Positions 5,376-6,154 of a DNA stretch of 6,154 bases are shown here, one piece after another. Source of the DNA: an uncultured cyanobacterium (GTDB taxonomy: Bacteria > Cyanobacteriota > Cyanobacteriia > PCC-6307 > Cyanobiaceae). Position 1 is the stretch's first letter; each line of letters starts with the position of its first letter. Under the pieces are notes generated by a model. It saw only the letters and a program-made list of their open reading frames with translations, was not told the DNA's origin and did not search any database. The DNA is taken from positions 1 to 6,154 of the forward strand of contig CAIZOZ010000297.1 in NCBI GenBank assembly GCA_903934745.1, given 5' to 3'. A program made the translations under genes and the position numbers.

Positions 5376-6154
5376 TCAGCTCCCCGGCAGCGAATACAGG
5401 GCCCCTTCAATCACCACCCGGCTGATCCCCTGGGCGAGTAGATAGGGGGCGGTACGCTCAATCACGCGCGTATCCGGCAGCTTGATCACCCGCTGGGTGC
5501 GGCCACAGAGCCGCTTGGCCTGGCGAGGATTGGTGAACACCACCAGAGCCTGGCGATCGTGCTCATCAGGCGGCAATTGCCCGAGTTCGGTGATATCGCT
5601 GAGCGGCCGTGCCTGCAATTCCACGGTCTTGTCCACCAGCATGTACACACTGGCTGGTAGCTGAGCACTGGCCAAGGGCCTCAGCGCCGCTGGAGCGCCG
5701 TGATCCTCAATCCCAAGGCCCACCACCGCAATCGGCAAGAAGCTGACCAGATCGCCATCATCATTCAAACTGGAATCGAGTTCGCCATCAGCGACTACAT
5801 CATCTTCATCGTCGATCAGGTCATCATCTTCATCTTCGCCATATTCAGAGTCGTCATCAAGATCGGCCTCATCGTCGATCGCCGCCTCATCAATCATCTC
5901 TGCCACGTCGCCAATCTCCACCTCAGCCTTAACGCCTGACTCGCCGGAAACGTCAACAGCAATCTCAACGAGGTCAGCAAGGACGGTCGAGAGAACAATC
6001 TCTTCGTCGTCAGCCAAGCCATCGTCAGCCAAGCCGTCATCCACCAGATTATCAGCAACGAATTCGCCATCAGCAAACTCGTCTACTACCGCATCAGCAT
6101 CCGCAACTTCAACGATGTCATCAACATCGAGACGAACGCTTTCCTCACGGAGCA
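5376..6154 (-). CDS. Acidic repeat-containing protein of unknown function (partial, start outside window)
   Basis: The frame stays open to the window edge, so the true start lies beyond 6154; 258 residues are visible. The N-terminal part (about 5733-6154) is strongly acidic: in the 104 residues encoded by 5733-6044, 43 are Asp or Glu, one is Lys and none is Arg. It includes short Asp/Glu runs and a degenerate five-residue repeat. The last roughly 105 residues are ordinary in composition and look folded: VYMLVDKTVELQ, then ALVVFTNPRQAKRLCG, then a helix and the strand SRVVIEG, ending SLPGS. The strand-then-FTNP pattern is faintly like SseB N-terminal domains, but I do not recognise the family. 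No signal peptide or membrane helix is visible. The acidic part is visibly less GC-rich than the rest because GAT and GAA codons dominate. It converges with the small membrane gene. Confidence 0.75.
   Translation of the reverse strand, partial: LREESVRLDVDDIVEVADADAVVDEFADGEFVADNLVDDGLADDGLADDEEIVLSTVLADLVEIAVDVSGESGVKAEVEIGDVAEMIDEAAIDDEADLDDDSEYGEDEDDDLIDDEDDVVADGELDSSLNDDGDLVSFLPIAVVGLGIEDHGAPAALRPLASAQLPASVYMLVDKTVELQARPLSDITELGQLPPDEHDRQALVVFTNPRQAKRLCGRTQRVIKLPDTRVIERTAPYLLAQGISRVVIEGALYSLPGS
6003..6092 (-). repeat. Degenerate 15-bp (five-residue) tandem repeat in the acidic protein
   Basis: Read on the minus strand, six consecutive 15-bp units encode AVVDE, FADGE, FVADN, LVDDG, LADDG and LADDE. 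Two units are almost identical at DNA level (6007-6021 and 6022-6036, differing only in the last base), which indicates recent duplication; the others have diverged. A Leu or Phe starts each of the last five units and acidic residues or Gly fill the rest. Confidence 0.65.

Noticed and set aside
5259..5441. Plus-strand 60-codon frame beginning with ATGATG after the small membrane gene
   Set aside because: The product is Ala/Pro/Ser-rich with no motif, the purine-rich AAAGG lies too far upstream (18 bases), and the frame runs into the opposing gene and past its hairpin. Coding is not supported.
5700..5939. Plus-strand frame encoding a hydrophobic Ile-rich 79-residue protein
   Set aside because: It is the complement of the acidic-protein gene: GAT and GAA codons read backwards give ATC and TTC, so apparent membrane character arises automatically.

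Overview
The window looks like a core-genome segment from a high-GC unicellular cyanobacterium of the picocyanobacterial Synechococcus/Cyanobium type. I base this on remembered similarity of the encoded PNPase, CysQ and RsmI proteins, on a gene order I recall as usual in that group (rpsN, pnp, cysQ on the opposite strand, rsmI), and on not finding any intact HIP1 palindrome (GCGATCGC) by eye, which fits marine and related picocyanobacteria better than most other cyanobacteria. No database was searched.

Layout. Bases 1-27 are the last eight codons and stop of rpsN (ribosomal protein S14), followed by a rho-independent terminator (64-93). Bases 94-410 are a long, apparently non-coding leader with several possible hairpins, ending in a Shine-Dalgarno-like site and a GTG start. 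pnp (411-2561) encodes a complete polynucleotide phosphorylase. A 334-bp gap between the convergent pnp and cysQ genes holds two strong tandem hairpins, a third perfect stem-loop, and a 13-bp tandem duplication with four runs of G that could fold as a G-quadruplex. cysQ (minus strand, 2896-3828) and rsmI (plus strand, 3862-4755) diverge from a gap of only about 33 bp. After rsmI comes a GC-rich hairpin, then a small two-helix membrane protein gene (4975-5214) resembling LapA/DUF1049 proteins. The right end is filled by the 3' part of a minus-strand gene (5376 to beyond 6154). Its product has a very acidic, repeat-containing N-terminal part and a compact C-terminal domain of unknown function.

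How they fit together. rpsN, pnp and rsmI concern the ribosome or RNA: S14 is in the 30S subunit, RsmI methylates 16S rRNA, and PNPase degrades and tails RNA. CysQ removes 3'-phosphoadenosine 5'-phosphate (PAP), a by-product of sulfate assimilation that is known to inhibit some exoribonucleases in other organisms. Its position beside pnp is therefore suggestive, though this may be only conserved synteny.

I see no mobile element, CRISPR array, tRNA or rRNA gene, toxin-antitoxin pair or defence system. The least explained parts are the acidic protein at the right edge and the G-rich tandem duplication beside the cysQ stop codon.
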